The notes: generated by a model from the sequence alone, not told the origin. Positions 35,355 to 44,526 are shown, counted from the stretch's first letter. The stretch is DNA of 47,633 nt from Komagataeibacter melomenusus (GCF_013155395.1 NZ_JABJWC010000027.1:1-47633); one strand, 5' to 3'. Program-made: numbers and translations.

Positions 35355-36029
35355 TCAATGCAGGTCGGAGATTTTGTCGATCACGCGTGTCACCAGGCCA
35401 TAGGCGATCGCTTCATCAGCGGACATCCAGTAGTTCCGGTCGGTGTCCTTGCACACCTTCTCGTAAGGCTGGCCGGTCTCGCGGGCGAACAGGTGGTTGA
35501 GCCGCGCGCGCATCTTGACGATCTCGCGGGCCTCGATGTCGATATCCGTGGCAGGCCCGCGCACGCCGCCCATGGGCTGGTGCAGCAGGAAGCGCGTGTT
35601 GGGCAGGCAGTAGCGCCGTTCCTTGTTGCCCGCGGCAAAGATGAGCGCGCCAGCCGAGGCGACCCAGCCCGTGCCGATCATGTTCACCGGCGCCACCGAA
35701 TCGACAAAGCGGATCATGTCGTGAATGGTGTCGCCACTTTCCACATGGCCGCCGGGCGAGTTGACGTACACATCGATCGGCTTGTCGGAGGCACCGGCAA
35801 GGGCAAGCAGGCGACCGGTCACGTCGCGGGCGATCTTGTCGTTGATCGGGCCGAACACCAGAACCTTGCGCTGGTCGAACAGGCGGCTTTCAAGCTCGCC
35901 AATGGGCGAGGACAGCGTGCGGTTCTTGTCGGGCTCCTCGGTTTCCGGGCCCTGGGGTTCGGGGATATCGGGATCTCTCGGGTCTTCATCATCCATGCGG
36001 ATGCGGTAGTTCGGCTGCATGCCGTTCAT
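35355..36029 (-). CDS. clpP: ClpP-family serine protease subunit, triad Asp replaced by Asn
   Basis: 224 residues from ATG 36029 (GGGAGAACCCG before it). An acidic extension (residues 1-45) precedes the ClpP fold. Ser125 in VASAGAL and His150 in FLLHQPMGG match the catalytic Ser and His. At the place of the catalytic Asp (second D of the DRD in other ClpPs) there is Asn199 in DTDRNYW, while the preceding Asp-Arg oligomer sensor is kept. Listeria ClpP1 has the same replacement and is activated only in mixed ring complexes with ClpP2, so this may be a paralogue partnering a standard ClpP elsewhere. No clpX or clpA is nearby. Confidence 0.88.
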   Translation of the reverse strand: MNGMQPNYRIRMDDEDPRDPDIPEPQGPETEEPDKNRTLSSPIGELESRLFDQRKVLVFGPINDKIARDVTGRLLALAGASDKPIDVYVNSPGGHVESGDTIHDMIRFVDSVAPVNMIGTGWVASAGALIFAAGNKERRYCLPNTRFLLHQPMGGVRGPATDIDIEAREIVKMRARLNHLFARETGQPYEKVCKDTDRNYWMSADEAIAYGLVTRVIDKISDLH

Positions 36030-36300
36030 CGGGTTCTCCCTCTTCTCCGGGACTGTCCTGGTCATGCCCTTATCCTGCGCTGCCTTGCGCCCGGTGCCAA
36101 GTCCCGAGCTTGCAATCGGGCAGAGAGGTGGCGCACGTCATGACGCAAGTGATGCAACCCCTCTCGCTAAGAACGGCATTGCAGGCTAGTTTGCCCCGGT
36201 CGTGTCGTGTGCAGGCCACAAGGGCCATGGGAGCTAGAGATTGGGAAAGCGGGTGCCATCGCCAAGTCCCGGAAGATTTTTTTTTCCGCCACCAGGCCAC

Positions 36301-37275
36301 GTGCGTGCCGCACGGCCCGCCATGCTGGCCCTGTGCGCGGCAGCGCTTGCGGGCTGCGTGCACCATCAGGACACGGTCGATACCGTGACGCAGTGGTACC
36401 ACCAGTACCAGGGCGGCGTGATCAGCCACCAGCGCCCCCCGCCGCCGGGCACCCACCAGCCCTATCCCAGGATCGGGCTCGGCCCGCGCAAGGCGCCTGA
36501 ACTCCCCTCGCCCGACCTGCGCGAGGACATTACCGCCGACCTCGAGGCCCAGCACGAACTCAACGAACGCCAGGACGCGATCATGGGCACCATGCCCACG
36601 ATGACGGATATTCCGCCCATCCCCTCGCGCACGCAGTTCGGCACGCAGTCCGCCTCGCTCAAGGCGGCGGACAGCCCTGACACGCCTGCCGCGCGCACGA
36701 CCGCCACCACCGCAGCGGGCACTACCACATCGGCCACCACGGCGCCGAACAGCGCATCCGCCCCGCAGACCGGCCCGGACGGGAGCCCGCTCTATGGCAG
36801 CAACGGCCAGTTGCTCATGCCCGCGGTTACGGCGATGGTGAGCGAACACCCCGAGGCCATTCCCGCCAACCTGCCCCCCATTGCGGCCGAAGCCCCGGCC
36901 CTGCCCCAGGTGGGCGGCATCACCCTGCCCGACAACGCGGCGCGTGACGGGCTGGACCTGCCGAACTACCACCTTGCCAGCGCCGATGACGGACCAACGG
37001 TGCATTTCCTGCCCGGCTCGGATCACATTGCCGATGGCGAGGATGAGGTGGTGAACAACGCCGTAACGGAACGCGGCGACAATTTCGTGATCGTGAACGG
37101 CTATGGCAACGCCACCAGCGCCACGGCGGAAGGGCAGACCGCCGCCCTCAACCTCGCCATCCTGCGCACCCGCACCATCACCAGCATGCTGGTTGCGCGC
37201 GGCGTGCCCGCGTCAAAAATCGTGGTGCGCGCCCATGCCTTTGGCAATGGTGCAAGAATTGCCGTGCTGCGCTAG
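36301..37275 (+). CDS. OmpA-like lipoprotein
   Basis: 324 residues from a GTG at 36301, chosen because it gives a basic n-region followed by LALCAAALAGC, a clear lipobox, and AGG lies five bases before. The frame is open further upstream to a TTG at 36241. After a low-complexity Pro/Thr/Ala-rich spacer, the C-terminal part (about 235-324) resembles the OmpA/MotB peptidoglycan-binding domain: VHFLPGSDHIADGEDEVV, NGYGNATSATAEGQ and ALNLAILRTRTITSMLVARGV. It may anchor the outer membrane to peptidoglycan. A nine-T run (36277-36285) precedes the start. Confidence 0.78.
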   Translation: MRAARPAMLALCAAALAGCVHHQDTVDTVTQWYHQYQGGVISHQRPPPPGTHQPYPRIGLGPRKAPELPSPDLREDITADLEAQHELNERQDAIMGTMPTMTDIPPIPSRTQFGTQSASLKAADSPDTPAARTTATTAAGTTTSATTAPNSASAPQTGPDGSPLYGSNGQLLMPAVTAMVSEHPEAIPANLPPIAAEAPALPQVGGITLPDNAARDGLDLPNYHLASADDGPTVHFLPGSDHIADGEDEVVNNAVTERGDNFVIVNGYGNATSATAEGQTAALNLAILRTRTITSMLVARGVPASKIVVRAHAFGNGARIAVLR

Positions 37276-37285
37276 AGTGGCGCCC

Positions 37286-37308
37286 GCAGGCCCGGCACGC
37301 GGGCCTGC
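37286..37308. terminator. GC hairpin after the OmpA-like gene
   Basis: GCAGGCCCG and CGGGCCTGC form perfect nine-base arms around five bases, ten bases after the stop. No T run; may still end transcription. Confidence 0.5.
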
Positions 37309-37366
37309 ATGAGCTGATTCCCAACCCGGCGCGCGCATTTTCCGCCCGCCCGCAACAGAGCGTCCC

Positions 37367-38608
37367 ATGACCGAAGAATTCCATCGTATCCGCCGCCTGC
37401 CGCCCTATGTCTTCGCTGAAGTCAACAAGGCCAAGGCCGCCGCCCGAGCGCGGGGAGAGGATATTATCGATCTCGGCATGGGCAATCCCGACACGCCCAC
37501 GCCGCCGCATATCGTGCAGAAGCTGGTCGAGACCGTGTCGGACCCGCGCGCGCACCGCTACTCGGTCAGCCGGGGCATTCCGGGCCTGCGCCGGGCGCTT
37601 GCGGGGTATTACGAGCGCCGCTTCAACGTGAAGCTCGACCCCGAGACCGAGGTGATCGCGACCCTTGGCTCAAAGGAAGGGCTGGCCAACCTCGCCTCCG
37701 CCATCACCAGCCCGGGCGACACCATTCTGGTGCCCAACCCGTCCTACCCCATCCACCAGTTCGGCTTCATCATCGCGGGCGCGTCCGTGCGCTCCATCCC
37801 GGCCACGCCGGATGATGAAATGCTCGAGGCCCTTGACCGCGCGGTGCGCCATTCGGTGCCCAAGCCCACGGCGCTGATCGTCAATTTTCCATCAAACCCG
37901 ACCGCGTATCTGGCCGATCTCGATTTTTATCGCAAGCTCGTGGCATTCGCCCGCAAGCACGAGATCTGGATCCTGTCCGACCTGGCCTATGCCGAGATCT
38001 ATTTTGGCGACAACGTGCCCCCCTCGATCCTTGAGGTGCCGGGGGCGAAGGATATCGCGGTCGAGTTCACCTCGCTGTCCAAGACCTATTCCATGGCGGG
38101 CTGGCGCATGGGCTTTGCGGCAGGCAACCCCAGGCTGATTTCGGCGCTGACGCGCATCAAGTCCTACCTTGACTATGGCGCATTCACGCCCATCCAGGTC
38201 GCCGCCGTGGCGGCGCTGAGCGGCCCGCAGGACTGCGTTGCCGAAATTCGCGACATCTATCGCAAGCGCCGCGACGTGCTGATCCAGGGCCTGCATGCAG
38301 CCGGGTGGGACGTACCCTCGCCCGAGGGCTCGATGTTCGCCTGGGCGCCGATTCCCGAGCGGTTCCGCGACCTTGGCAGCGTCGGCTTCTCCAAGCTGCT
38401 GCTCAGGGAAGCAGGCGTTGCGGTGGCACCCGGCCTTGGCTTTGGCGAGCATGGCGAGGGTTTCGTGCGCATCGGCCTGGTGGAGAACACCCAGCGCCTG
38501 CGGCAGGCCTGCCGCTCGATCCGCCATTTCATGACGGAACATGGCGGCATTGCCCCCACCAGCCAGCAGGCTGCCCCCCTGCCTGAAGAACAGCCCGCCC
38601 ATTCATGA
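37367..38608 (+). CDS. PLP-dependent aminotransferase, AlaC/LL-diaminopimelate aminotransferase type
   Basis: 413 residues of the fold-type I class. The Schiff-base lysine lies in SLSKTYSMAGWRMGF; DLAYAEIYFG and RIGLVENTQRL (phosphate/carboxylate binding) are in place. The closest named families are AlaC (glutamate-pyruvate aminotransferase) and the LL-diaminopimelate aminotransferase-like group; the substrate cannot be fixed from sequence. It overlaps homoserine dehydrogenase by an ATGA, suggesting an aspartate-family or threonine/methionine role. Confidence 0.85.
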   Translation: MTEEFHRIRRLPPYVFAEVNKAKAAARARGEDIIDLGMGNPDTPTPPHIVQKLVETVSDPRAHRYSVSRGIPGLRRALAGYYERRFNVKLDPETEVIATLGSKEGLANLASAITSPGDTILVPNPSYPIHQFGFIIAGASVRSIPATPDDEMLEALDRAVRHSVPKPTALIVNFPSNPTAYLADLDFYRKLVAFARKHEIWILSDLAYAEIYFGDNVPPSILEVPGAKDIAVEFTSLSKTYSMAGWRMGFAAGNPRLISALTRIKSYLDYGAFTPIQVAAVAALSGPQDCVAEIRDIYRKRRDVLIQGLHAAGWDVPSPEGSMFAWAPIPERFRDLGSVGFSKLLLREAGVAVAPGLGFGEHGEGFVRIGLVENTQRLRQACRSIRHFMTEHGGIAPTSQQAAPLPEEQPAHS

Positions 38609-39975
38609 CGGCCCATTCGGTTGACGGAAAACAGATGACTTCTAAACCTTCTTCTTCGCCCGCACCCAGACCGCCCCTGCGCATCGGCATTGCAGGGCTG
38701 GGCACGGTTGGCGCTGGCGTTATGAAACTGCTGCGCGAGAACGCGGCCCTGATCCGCGCCCGCGCCGGCCGCGAACTGGTGGTGACCGCCGTAAGCGCGC
38801 GCGACCGCACGCGTGATCGTGGCATCGACCTGTCTGGCGTGGCCTGGTGCGACACGCCCGAGGCACTGGCCACCCACCCCGATGTGGACGTGGTGGCCGA
38901 ACTGATAGGCGGCGCCGAAGGCGCTGCCCGCCTGACCGTGACCCGCGCGCTGGAAAACCGCCGGCCGGTCGTGACCGCCAACAAGGCGCTGATCGCCATC
39001 CACGGCGCGGAGCTGGCCTGCACGGCGCAGGCGGCGGGCGTGCCGCTGATGTTCGAGGCGGCGGTAGCGGGCGGCATTCCCGCCATCAAGACCGTGCGCG
39101 AAGGGCTGGCGGCGGACCGCATCCTCAAGATCGGCGGCATCCTCAACGGCACGTGCAACTACATCCTGAGCGTGATGCACGAGACCGGCCGCGACTTTGC
39201 CGAGATCCTGGCCGATGCCCAGAAGCTGGGCTATGCCGAGGCCGATCCCTCCACCGATGTCGATGGCATCGACACCGCCCACAAGCTGGCCATCCTGGCG
39301 GGGCTGGCCTTCGGGCGGCCGGTGGTGTTCGCCTCCGTCTATATCGAGGGCATCCGCCGCATTGGCGCGCTTGACCTGCAGTTCGCGCGCAAGATGGGCT
39401 ACCGCATCAAGCTGCTGGGCATTGCCCGCCAGCATGAAAACGGCATCGAGGCCCGCGTGCATCCGTGCCTCGTGCCGCAGGATGCCTCGATTGCGCAGGT
39501 CAATGGCGTGTTCAACGCCGTGGTGGCCGAAGGCGCCTTTGTCGGCCGCCTGATGCTTGAAGGCCGGGGCGCGGGCGAAGGACCGACGGCCACCGCCGTA
39601 TGCGCCGACCTGATCGACATCGCGCGCGGGGCCGCCATTCCCGTATGGGGCTGCGATGCCGATAGCCTGACGCAGGCCGTGGCCCTGCCGGCCAAGTCGT
39701 TCATGGGCGAATACTACCTGCGCCTGAACGTGGAAGACCGCCCCGGCGTGATTGCCGACATCACCGCCGTACTGCGTGACAATGGCGTCTCGCTGCGCAG
39801 CATGCTCCAGCATGCCGATGCGCATGAAACCCGCCCTGACGGCACCCATGCCGTGCCGCTGGTGCTGCTGACCCACAAGACCAACGAAGCAGCCATGCAG
39901 CACGCCCTGCACCACATTGCCGAACTAAGCGCCGTGCTGGACGAGCCCGCCCTGATCCGCATCGACGCGGGCTAG
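38605..39975 (+). CDS. hom: Homoserine dehydrogenase
   Basis: 456 residues. NAD-binding motif GIAGLGTVGAGVM at about 27-39, catalytic core with NGTCNYIL and GYAEADPSTDVDGIDTAHKL, and a C-terminal ACT domain (LNVEDRPGVIADITAVLRD). It reduces aspartate semialdehyde to homoserine and is usually inhibited by threonine through the ACT domain. ATG 38605 is coupled to the aminotransferase stop; ATG 38635 with GGAAAACAG before it is an alternative. Confidence 0.95.
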   Translation: MTAHSVDGKQMTSKPSSSPAPRPPLRIGIAGLGTVGAGVMKLLRENAALIRARAGRELVVTAVSARDRTRDRGIDLSGVAWCDTPEALATHPDVDVVAELIGGAEGAARLTVTRALENRRPVVTANKALIAIHGAELACTAQAAGVPLMFEAAVAGGIPAIKTVREGLAADRILKIGGILNGTCNYILSVMHETGRDFAEILADAQKLGYAEADPSTDVDGIDTAHKLAILAGLAFGRPVVFASVYIEGIRRIGALDLQFARKMGYRIKLLGIARQHENGIEARVHPCLVPQDASIAQVNGVFNAVVAEGAFVGRLMLEGRGAGEGPTATAVCADLIDIARGAAIPVWGCDADSLTQAVALPAKSFMGEYYLRLNVEDRPGVIADITAVLRDNGVSLRSMLQHADAHETRPDGTHAVPLVLLTHKTNEAAMQHALHHIAELSAVLDEPALIRIDAG

Positions 39976-40050
39976 GAACGGCGCGGGTGGGCTTTGAGCC
40001 CATCCGCCCCCCCCGTCGCTGATCCCGGCCCCCAGCACAAGGACCCGCCC

Positions 40051-41898
40051 GTGCCTGTTACCGACCTGACACATCCCGCCCCTGCCGCGCAACGGGTAGA
40101 GGACGGAGCCGTTCCCGCCGTGCTCGGGGTAACCCACAGCGTGACAGGGCGGCGATGGACATGGCGCGCGGGCAGCCAGGCCAGCCATGTCGACCGCATG
40201 GGCATGGCCATTGCCCAGCAGACCGGCCTGCCCGAGATCGTGGCCCGCATGCTCGCTCTCCGCCATATCAGCCCGGAGCAGGTGGAGAGCTACCTCAGGC
40301 CCGTCATGGGCCAGATGCTGCCCGACCCCTCGACGCTGGTGGACATGGACGTGACCGCCGAACGGATGGCGCGCGCCATCCGCAATGGCGAGACCATCGG
40401 CCTGTTTGGCGATTATGACGTGGATGGCGCGTGCTCCACAGCGCTCCTGACCGCTTTCCTGCGCGGACAGGGCTGCACGGTGCTCACCCACATCCCCGAC
40501 CGCATGACGGAAGGCTACGGCCCCAACATCCCCGCCATCGAGGCCATGCAGGCGCAGGGGGCAAGCCTGGTCATCTGCCTCGACTGCGGCACGGCGGCGG
40601 TCGATGTACTCGAACATGTCAGCCAGGGCTGCGATGTGATCGTGCTCGACCACCACCAGGTGCAGGGCACGCTGCCCCGCGTGGTGGCCACGGTCAACCC
40701 CAACCGGGCGGACTGCCCCTCCGGCCTGCGCCATATCTGCGCGGCGGCGGTGACCTTCCTGGCGGCAGGCGCCACCACGCGCCTGCTGCGCCGCGAAGGG
40801 TGGTTTGACACCCATCCCGACCCGCAGCTCAAGCACAGCCTCGACCTGGTGGCCCTGGCCACCGTATGCGACGTGATGCCGCTGACCGGGCTGAACCGCG
40901 CCTTCGTGATTCATGGGCTGAACATCATGGCGCAGCGCGGGCGCACGGGGCTGGCCGCCCTGCTTGAGGCCGCGGGCGCGCGTGATCCGCTCTCGGCCTT
41001 TACCTGCGGGTTTGCGCTTGGCCCACGCATCAATGCCGGGGGGCGGATTGCCGATTCCGGGCTGGGGCTGCGGCTGCTGCTGTCAGACAACGCGGCCGAG
41101 GCGCAGGCGCTGGCCGACAAGCTCAATACCGTCAACCACAACCGCCAGAGCGTGGAAGCCGGCATTCTGGACCGCGCCATGGAACTGGCCGCCGCCCAGC
41201 GCGCGCAGGGCCACGGCGTGCTGGTGCTGAGCGGGCGCGACTGGCACCCCGGCGTGGTGGGCATCGTGGCCGGGCGCATAAAGGAAAAATTCAACCGCCC
41301 CGTGCTGGTGGGCGCGGAACTTGATGATGGCAGCGTCAAGGGTTCGGCCCGCTCCGTGCCGGGGCAGGACCTGGGCGGCGCCATCATTGCCGCGCGGCAG
41401 GCGGGGCTGCTCACCTCGGGCGGTGGCCACGCCATGGCGGCAGGCTTTGGGCTGCCTGCCGAAGGCGTGCCCGCGCTGCACGACTTTCTTGACCGCTACC
41501 TGGCCTCCGCCGCCGACCTGCCCGATGCGGTGGACCTGACCATCGACGCCGTGGTGAACGTGGCCGCCGCTGACGTAGCCCTTGCAACCGAGATGGACCG
41601 CCTCGCCCCCTTTGGCCCGGGCAATGACGAACCGCTCATCGCCCTGCCCCGGGTGCGCGTGGCCTATGCCGAGCGGATCGGGCGCGAGGGCAATACCCTG
41701 CGCCTCACACTTCAGGGCGAAGGCCGGGGCCCACGGCTCAAGGCACTGGTGTTCCGCGCCAATGAAAGTGCCATCGCCCCGGTACTGGAAGACCGCGACA
41801 CGCCCCCGCTGCACCTTGCAGGCTGGCTGCGGGCCGAGAGCTGGAACGGGCGGACATCAGCCACGTTCTTCATCCGCGACGTGGCGATCGCTCAATAA
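40051..41898 (+). CDS. recJ: Single-stranded-DNA exonuclease RecJ
   Basis: 615 residues. DHH phosphoesterase motifs: FGDYDVDGACST, ICLDCGTAA, VLDHHQV, and the DHHA1-type GPRINAGGR and TSGGGHAMAAGF. Involved in recombination and mismatch repair as a 5'-3' exonuclease. The start is taken as a GTG at 40051 because AAGGA lies seven bases before it; a TTG at 39994 in frame has no such site. Starts 75 bases after hom, so probably cotranscribed. Confidence 0.95.
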   Translation: MPVTDLTHPAPAAQRVEDGAVPAVLGVTHSVTGRRWTWRAGSQASHVDRMGMAIAQQTGLPEIVARMLALRHISPEQVESYLRPVMGQMLPDPSTLVDMDVTAERMARAIRNGETIGLFGDYDVDGACSTALLTAFLRGQGCTVLTHIPDRMTEGYGPNIPAIEAMQAQGASLVICLDCGTAAVDVLEHVSQGCDVIVLDHHQVQGTLPRVVATVNPNRADCPSGLRHICAAAVTFLAAGATTRLLRREGWFDTHPDPQLKHSLDLVALATVCDVMPLTGLNRAFVIHGLNIMAQRGRTGLAALLEAAGARDPLSAFTCGFALGPRINAGGRIADSGLGLRLLLSDNAAEAQALADKLNTVNHNRQSVEAGILDRAMELAAAQRAQGHGVLVLSGRDWHPGVVGIVAGRIKEKFNRPVLVGAELDDGSVKGSARSVPGQDLGGAIIAARQAGLLTSGGGHAMAAGFGLPAEGVPALHDFLDRYLASAADLPDAVDLTIDAVVNVAAADVALATEMDRLAPFGPGNDEPLIALPRVRVAYAERIGREGNTLRLTLQGEGRGPRLKALVFRANESAIAPVLEDRDTPPLHLAGWLRAESWNGRTSATFFIRDVAIAQ

Positions 41899-41923
41899 TT
41901 TCAGCCTTTTTTGCATCAGGGGG

Positions 41924-41952
41924 TTGACCCGCCCCCCGTAGCGGGATACTTA
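41924..41952 (+). promoter_or_regulatory. Sigma-70-type promoter of tRNA-Glu
   Basis: TTGACC (41924-41929), a 17-base spacer and TACTTA (41947-41952). The -10 box ends 16 bases before the first base of the tRNA, a normal distance for a short leader. Confidence 0.65.
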
Positions 41953-41967
41953 CCGCTCACGCCTTTA

Positions 41968-42043
41968 GTCCCGTTCGTCTAGAGGCCTAGGACACCGCCC
42001 TTTCACGGCGGCAACACGGGTTCGAATCCCGTACGGGACGCCA
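41968..42043 (+). tRNA. tRNA-Glu (anticodon TTC), CCA encoded
   Basis: 76 nt. Acceptor stem GTCCCGT/ACGGGAC, anticodon stem CCGCC/GGCGG around CTTTCAC (anticodon TTC), T-arm CGGG-TTCGAAT-CCCG, G discriminator and encoded CCA. A sigma-70 promoter lies just upstream. Confidence 0.97.
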
Positions 42044-42159
42044 GCTACTTGACCGCAGCAACCTGCGCGTATTGCTGAACACAGGCTCTTCTCCTCATTG
42101 ACCAGATTGTCCGCCATTTCCATGGTAGATGGTTTTCCGTCACGCCCGGTAATCATCAA

Positions 42160-42240
42160 AAATTCCTGGTGAAGCTTTTTTCAAAAAGCTTAAGAAAATG
42201 CTGCCTTTTCAAAATAAAGGCATTCCTCAAGAGCTTTGAC
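42160..42240. repeat. Composite hairpin repeat, copy 3 (opposite orientation)
   Basis: Read on the minus strand: GCCTTTATTTTGAAAAGGCAG then TTAAGCTTTTTGAAAAAAGC followed by TTCACCAG. Same two-module order as the copy at 8571, reversed. It lies between tRNA-Glu and an unknown gene; the rest of 42044-42351 holds no other feature I can identify. Confidence 0.75.
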
Positions 42241-42351
42241 TTTCCTCCCCGTTCACGCCCCGCCCGCATGGCTGGCAGGCCCTGCACCACCTTTCCACCA
42301 TCATGGCGAAGTATGGCATACTGCCGCGCCACCGAGGGAGGTCACAGGCTT

Positions 42352-42690
42352 ATGGAACCGTGGAATTCATTCACGCTGTTTGGAAAATCCGGCACGCTCT
42401 ACCAGTTTCATCGCGTGCCCTCGCCCCTACCGGACCAGGCTGGCGTGTTCCTGCTCACCACTGTCATGGGGTCAACGGCCAAGGGCGGGTCGTGGCAGTT
42501 TCTCGAACCCGAGATCGGCACGGTCACCTCCCTTTCGCGCCAGTGGGAGAGCGTAGTCAGCCCCGCGCGCGAGGCGAAAGCGGAAAGCGATGACGTTCTG
42601 GTCTGCTTTCCCGAAAGTGGCGACGTGCAGGACGCCTTTGCCGACCTGATTGAAGGGGGCGCGACCCGCCTGCCTGCCCAGGCCGCCTGA
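42352..42690 (+). CDS. Small protein of unknown function
   Basis: 112 residues without signal peptide. Starts at ATG 42352; GGGAGG lies 12 bases before and AGG closer. The frame is open to 42169 but that part is repeat DNA. Nothing conserved is recognised; the sequence has a beta-strand feel (SFTLFGKSGTLYQFHRVPS, GVFLLTTVMG) and an acidic C-terminal half. It precedes the secreted amidohydrolase by 79 bases. Confidence 0.6.
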   Translation: MEPWNSFTLFGKSGTLYQFHRVPSPLPDQAGVFLLTTVMGSTAKGGSWQFLEPEIGTVTSLSRQWESVVSPAREAKAESDDVLVCFPESGDVQDAFADLIEGGATRLPAQAA

Positions 42691-42769
42691 CCGGCACGGA
42701 CGTGAATGGACGCAGGCGCCCCTGATGGGCAACACTGCGCCATTGCCCGTGCCCGATGGAGAGGTATGC

Positions 42770-44167
42770 ATGCCCCGTGTCCGCCCTGCCCTGATGGCCG
42801 TTCTGGCCAGCCTGCCCGCCCTGTGCGGCACCGCCCGTGCCGAAACGGCAAGACCCGTGCTGCTGCGCCATGCCACCGTCATTGACGGCACGGGGCAGCC
42901 GGCACGGACCGATACGGATATCCTGATCGAAAACGGGCATATCACCGCCACGGGGCATGGCCTGAAGCTACCCGCCCATGCCCGCGTGCTTGACCTGTCC
43001 GGGCTGAGCGTGCTGCCGGGCCTGATTTCAGACCACAGCCATGTGGGCCAGGTCGGGGGCATCCATAACGGGGCGGAAAACTATACCCGCGCCAACATCC
43101 TTGCCGAACTCGCGCAGTATGAACATTACGGCGTAACAACGGTGGTCGCACTCGGGCTGAACCGCTCCCCGCTATTTGATGACCTGCGCCGCGAGCAGCA
43201 TGCGGCCCTCAACCCGGGTGCTGACCTGTTTGGCGTGGATCAGGGCATTGGCGCGCCCGATGGCGTGCCGCCCGAAAGTATGTTCCATATCGGCCCCGAT
43301 CAGGTCTTTCGCCCGACCACGCCTGCCGAGACGCGCGCCGCCGTCGATCGCATGGTTGATGAAGGCACGGACCTGATCAAGCTGTGGGTGGATGATTTCC
43401 GCAACGGTGTGCCCGGCGCCCGCCCCCTGCCCAAGATGCGGCCTGCGATCTACCGCGCCGCCATTGCGCAGGCGCATGCGCGGGGCAAGCGGATCGCGGC
43501 CCATATTCATGACCTGGCCGATGCCCGCGCGCTGGTGGCCGCGGGCGTGGATATTCTGGCCCACGGCGTGCGCGACCGGCCCATAGACACAACCCTGCTC
43601 AACGCCATGCGCACGCAGGGCACGGGCTATATCGCCACGCTCTCGCTTGACGAGGCCGGTTACATCTTTGCCGAGCACCCCGAATGGCTGGATGACCCCT
43701 TCCTGTCCTTCGGCCTCTCGCCCGCGCTGCGCCAGCAATTTGCCGACCCCGCCTGGCGGGCCAGAACGCTGGCCGCCCCCCTGAGTGCCGCCGCCCACCG
43801 GGCGCTGGCCATGAACATGCAGAACCTGATGGCGGTGTACCGTGCGGGCATCCCCACAGGCTTCGGCACGGATTCAGGGGCCACGCCGGTGCGCATTCCC
43901 GGCTTTGCGGAACATCGGGAAGTGCGCCTGTCCATCATGGCCGGGCTGACGCCGCTGCAGGCCATTACGCTGGCCACGGGCGATGCCGCACGCCTCATGC
44001 ACCTGACCGACCGGGGCACCATAGCGCCCGGCCAGTGGGCCGACCTGCTGGTGGTGCAGGGCAACCCCACGGTGGAGCCTGCCGCGCTGGACCGGATCCG
44101 CCAGGTCTGGCACCGTGGCCAGCCGGTGCCCGGCCCGCTGCCCGGTCAGCCCGCCCCCCGGAAATGA
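42770..44167 (+). CDS. Secreted metal-dependent amidohydrolase
   Basis: 465 residues with a signal peptide (ALMAVLASLPALCGTARA, residues 7-24). The imidazolonepropionase-like amidohydrolase fold shows SDHSHVG (HxH), a lysine in LIKLWVDD, HIHDLADA, ILAHGVRD and GFGTDSGA, which are the expected metal and catalytic residues. Family members act on cyclic amides, prolyl dipeptides or similar bonds; the substrate is unknown. GGAGAGG precedes ATG 42770, the chosen start. Followed after 14 bases by a small lipoprotein gene. Confidence 0.85.
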   Translation: MPRVRPALMAVLASLPALCGTARAETARPVLLRHATVIDGTGQPARTDTDILIENGHITATGHGLKLPAHARVLDLSGLSVLPGLISDHSHVGQVGGIHNGAENYTRANILAELAQYEHYGVTTVVALGLNRSPLFDDLRREQHAALNPGADLFGVDQGIGAPDGVPPESMFHIGPDQVFRPTTPAETRAAVDRMVDEGTDLIKLWVDDFRNGVPGARPLPKMRPAIYRAAIAQAHARGKRIAAHIHDLADARALVAAGVDILAHGVRDRPIDTTLLNAMRTQGTGYIATLSLDEAGYIFAEHPEWLDDPFLSFGLSPALRQQFADPAWRARTLAAPLSAAAHRALAMNMQNLMAVYRAGIPTGFGTDSGATPVRIPGFAEHREVRLSIMAGLTPLQAITLATGDAARLMHLTDRGTIAPGQWADLLVVQGNPTVEPAALDRIRQVWHRGQPVPGPLPGQPAPRK

Positions 44168-44181
44168 CAGGAACCCGCTTC

Positions 44182-44427
44182 ATGCCCGCACGCAAAACCG
44201 CCCTGTGCCTGAGCCTGCTCCTGCTGGGCGGCCTGGGAGCGTGCGCAGGACCTCAGGGCCCGCAGCTTTCGGGACCGGATGGCCCGATGATTGCGAATAA
44301 TGACTGGAATGAACATAATTACGGCATGGGGTATTATTCAGGCCCCTATAATGATGGTTTCGAGGCCGAAGGACTGGACGGCGGGCCGCCCGATTACATG
44401 GGGGATGCGTTCTTTACCGGCCCGTGA
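44182..44427 (+). CDS. Small lipoprotein
   Basis: 81 residues. Signal LSLLLLGGLGAC has a clear lipobox; the mature part is short, acidic, rich in Gly, Asn and Tyr (NYGMGYYSGPYND). AGGA lies nine bases before ATG 44182; an in-frame ATG at 44164 has the site too close. Function unknown; probably cotranscribed with the amidohydrolase. Confidence 0.7.
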   Translation: MPARKTALCLSLLLLGGLGACAGPQGPQLSGPDGPMIANNDWNEHNYGMGYYSGPYNDGFEAEGLDGGPPDYMGDAFFTGP

Positions 44428-44441
44428 AATTTCCGGGGACT

Positions 44442-44479
44442 ACGTTTTTTCGAAGCTTTTCCCCAAAAAGCTTCACCCA
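44442..44479. repeat. AAGCTTTTT hairpin repeat, copy 4
   Basis: GAAGCTTTTC and AAAAAGCTTC arms followed by ACCCA, 15 bases after the lipoprotein stop. Same module as the second half of copies 2 and 3. Could end transcription between two convergent genes. Confidence 0.7.
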
Positions 44480-44526
44480 GCGCCGCAATACTGAAAGCCC
44501 CAAAAAACATCCCTGCCCCGCCGCCA

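Noticed and set aside
41965-42159. Minus-strand frame of 64 codons over tRNA-Glu containing GIRTRVAAVKG
   Set aside because: This is the well-known spurious translation of the antisense strand of tRNA genes.
42169-42351. Extension of the unknown gene at 42352 upstream
   Set aside because: This part overlaps the hairpin repeat and codes a low-complexity sequence; no ribosome site exists at 42169.
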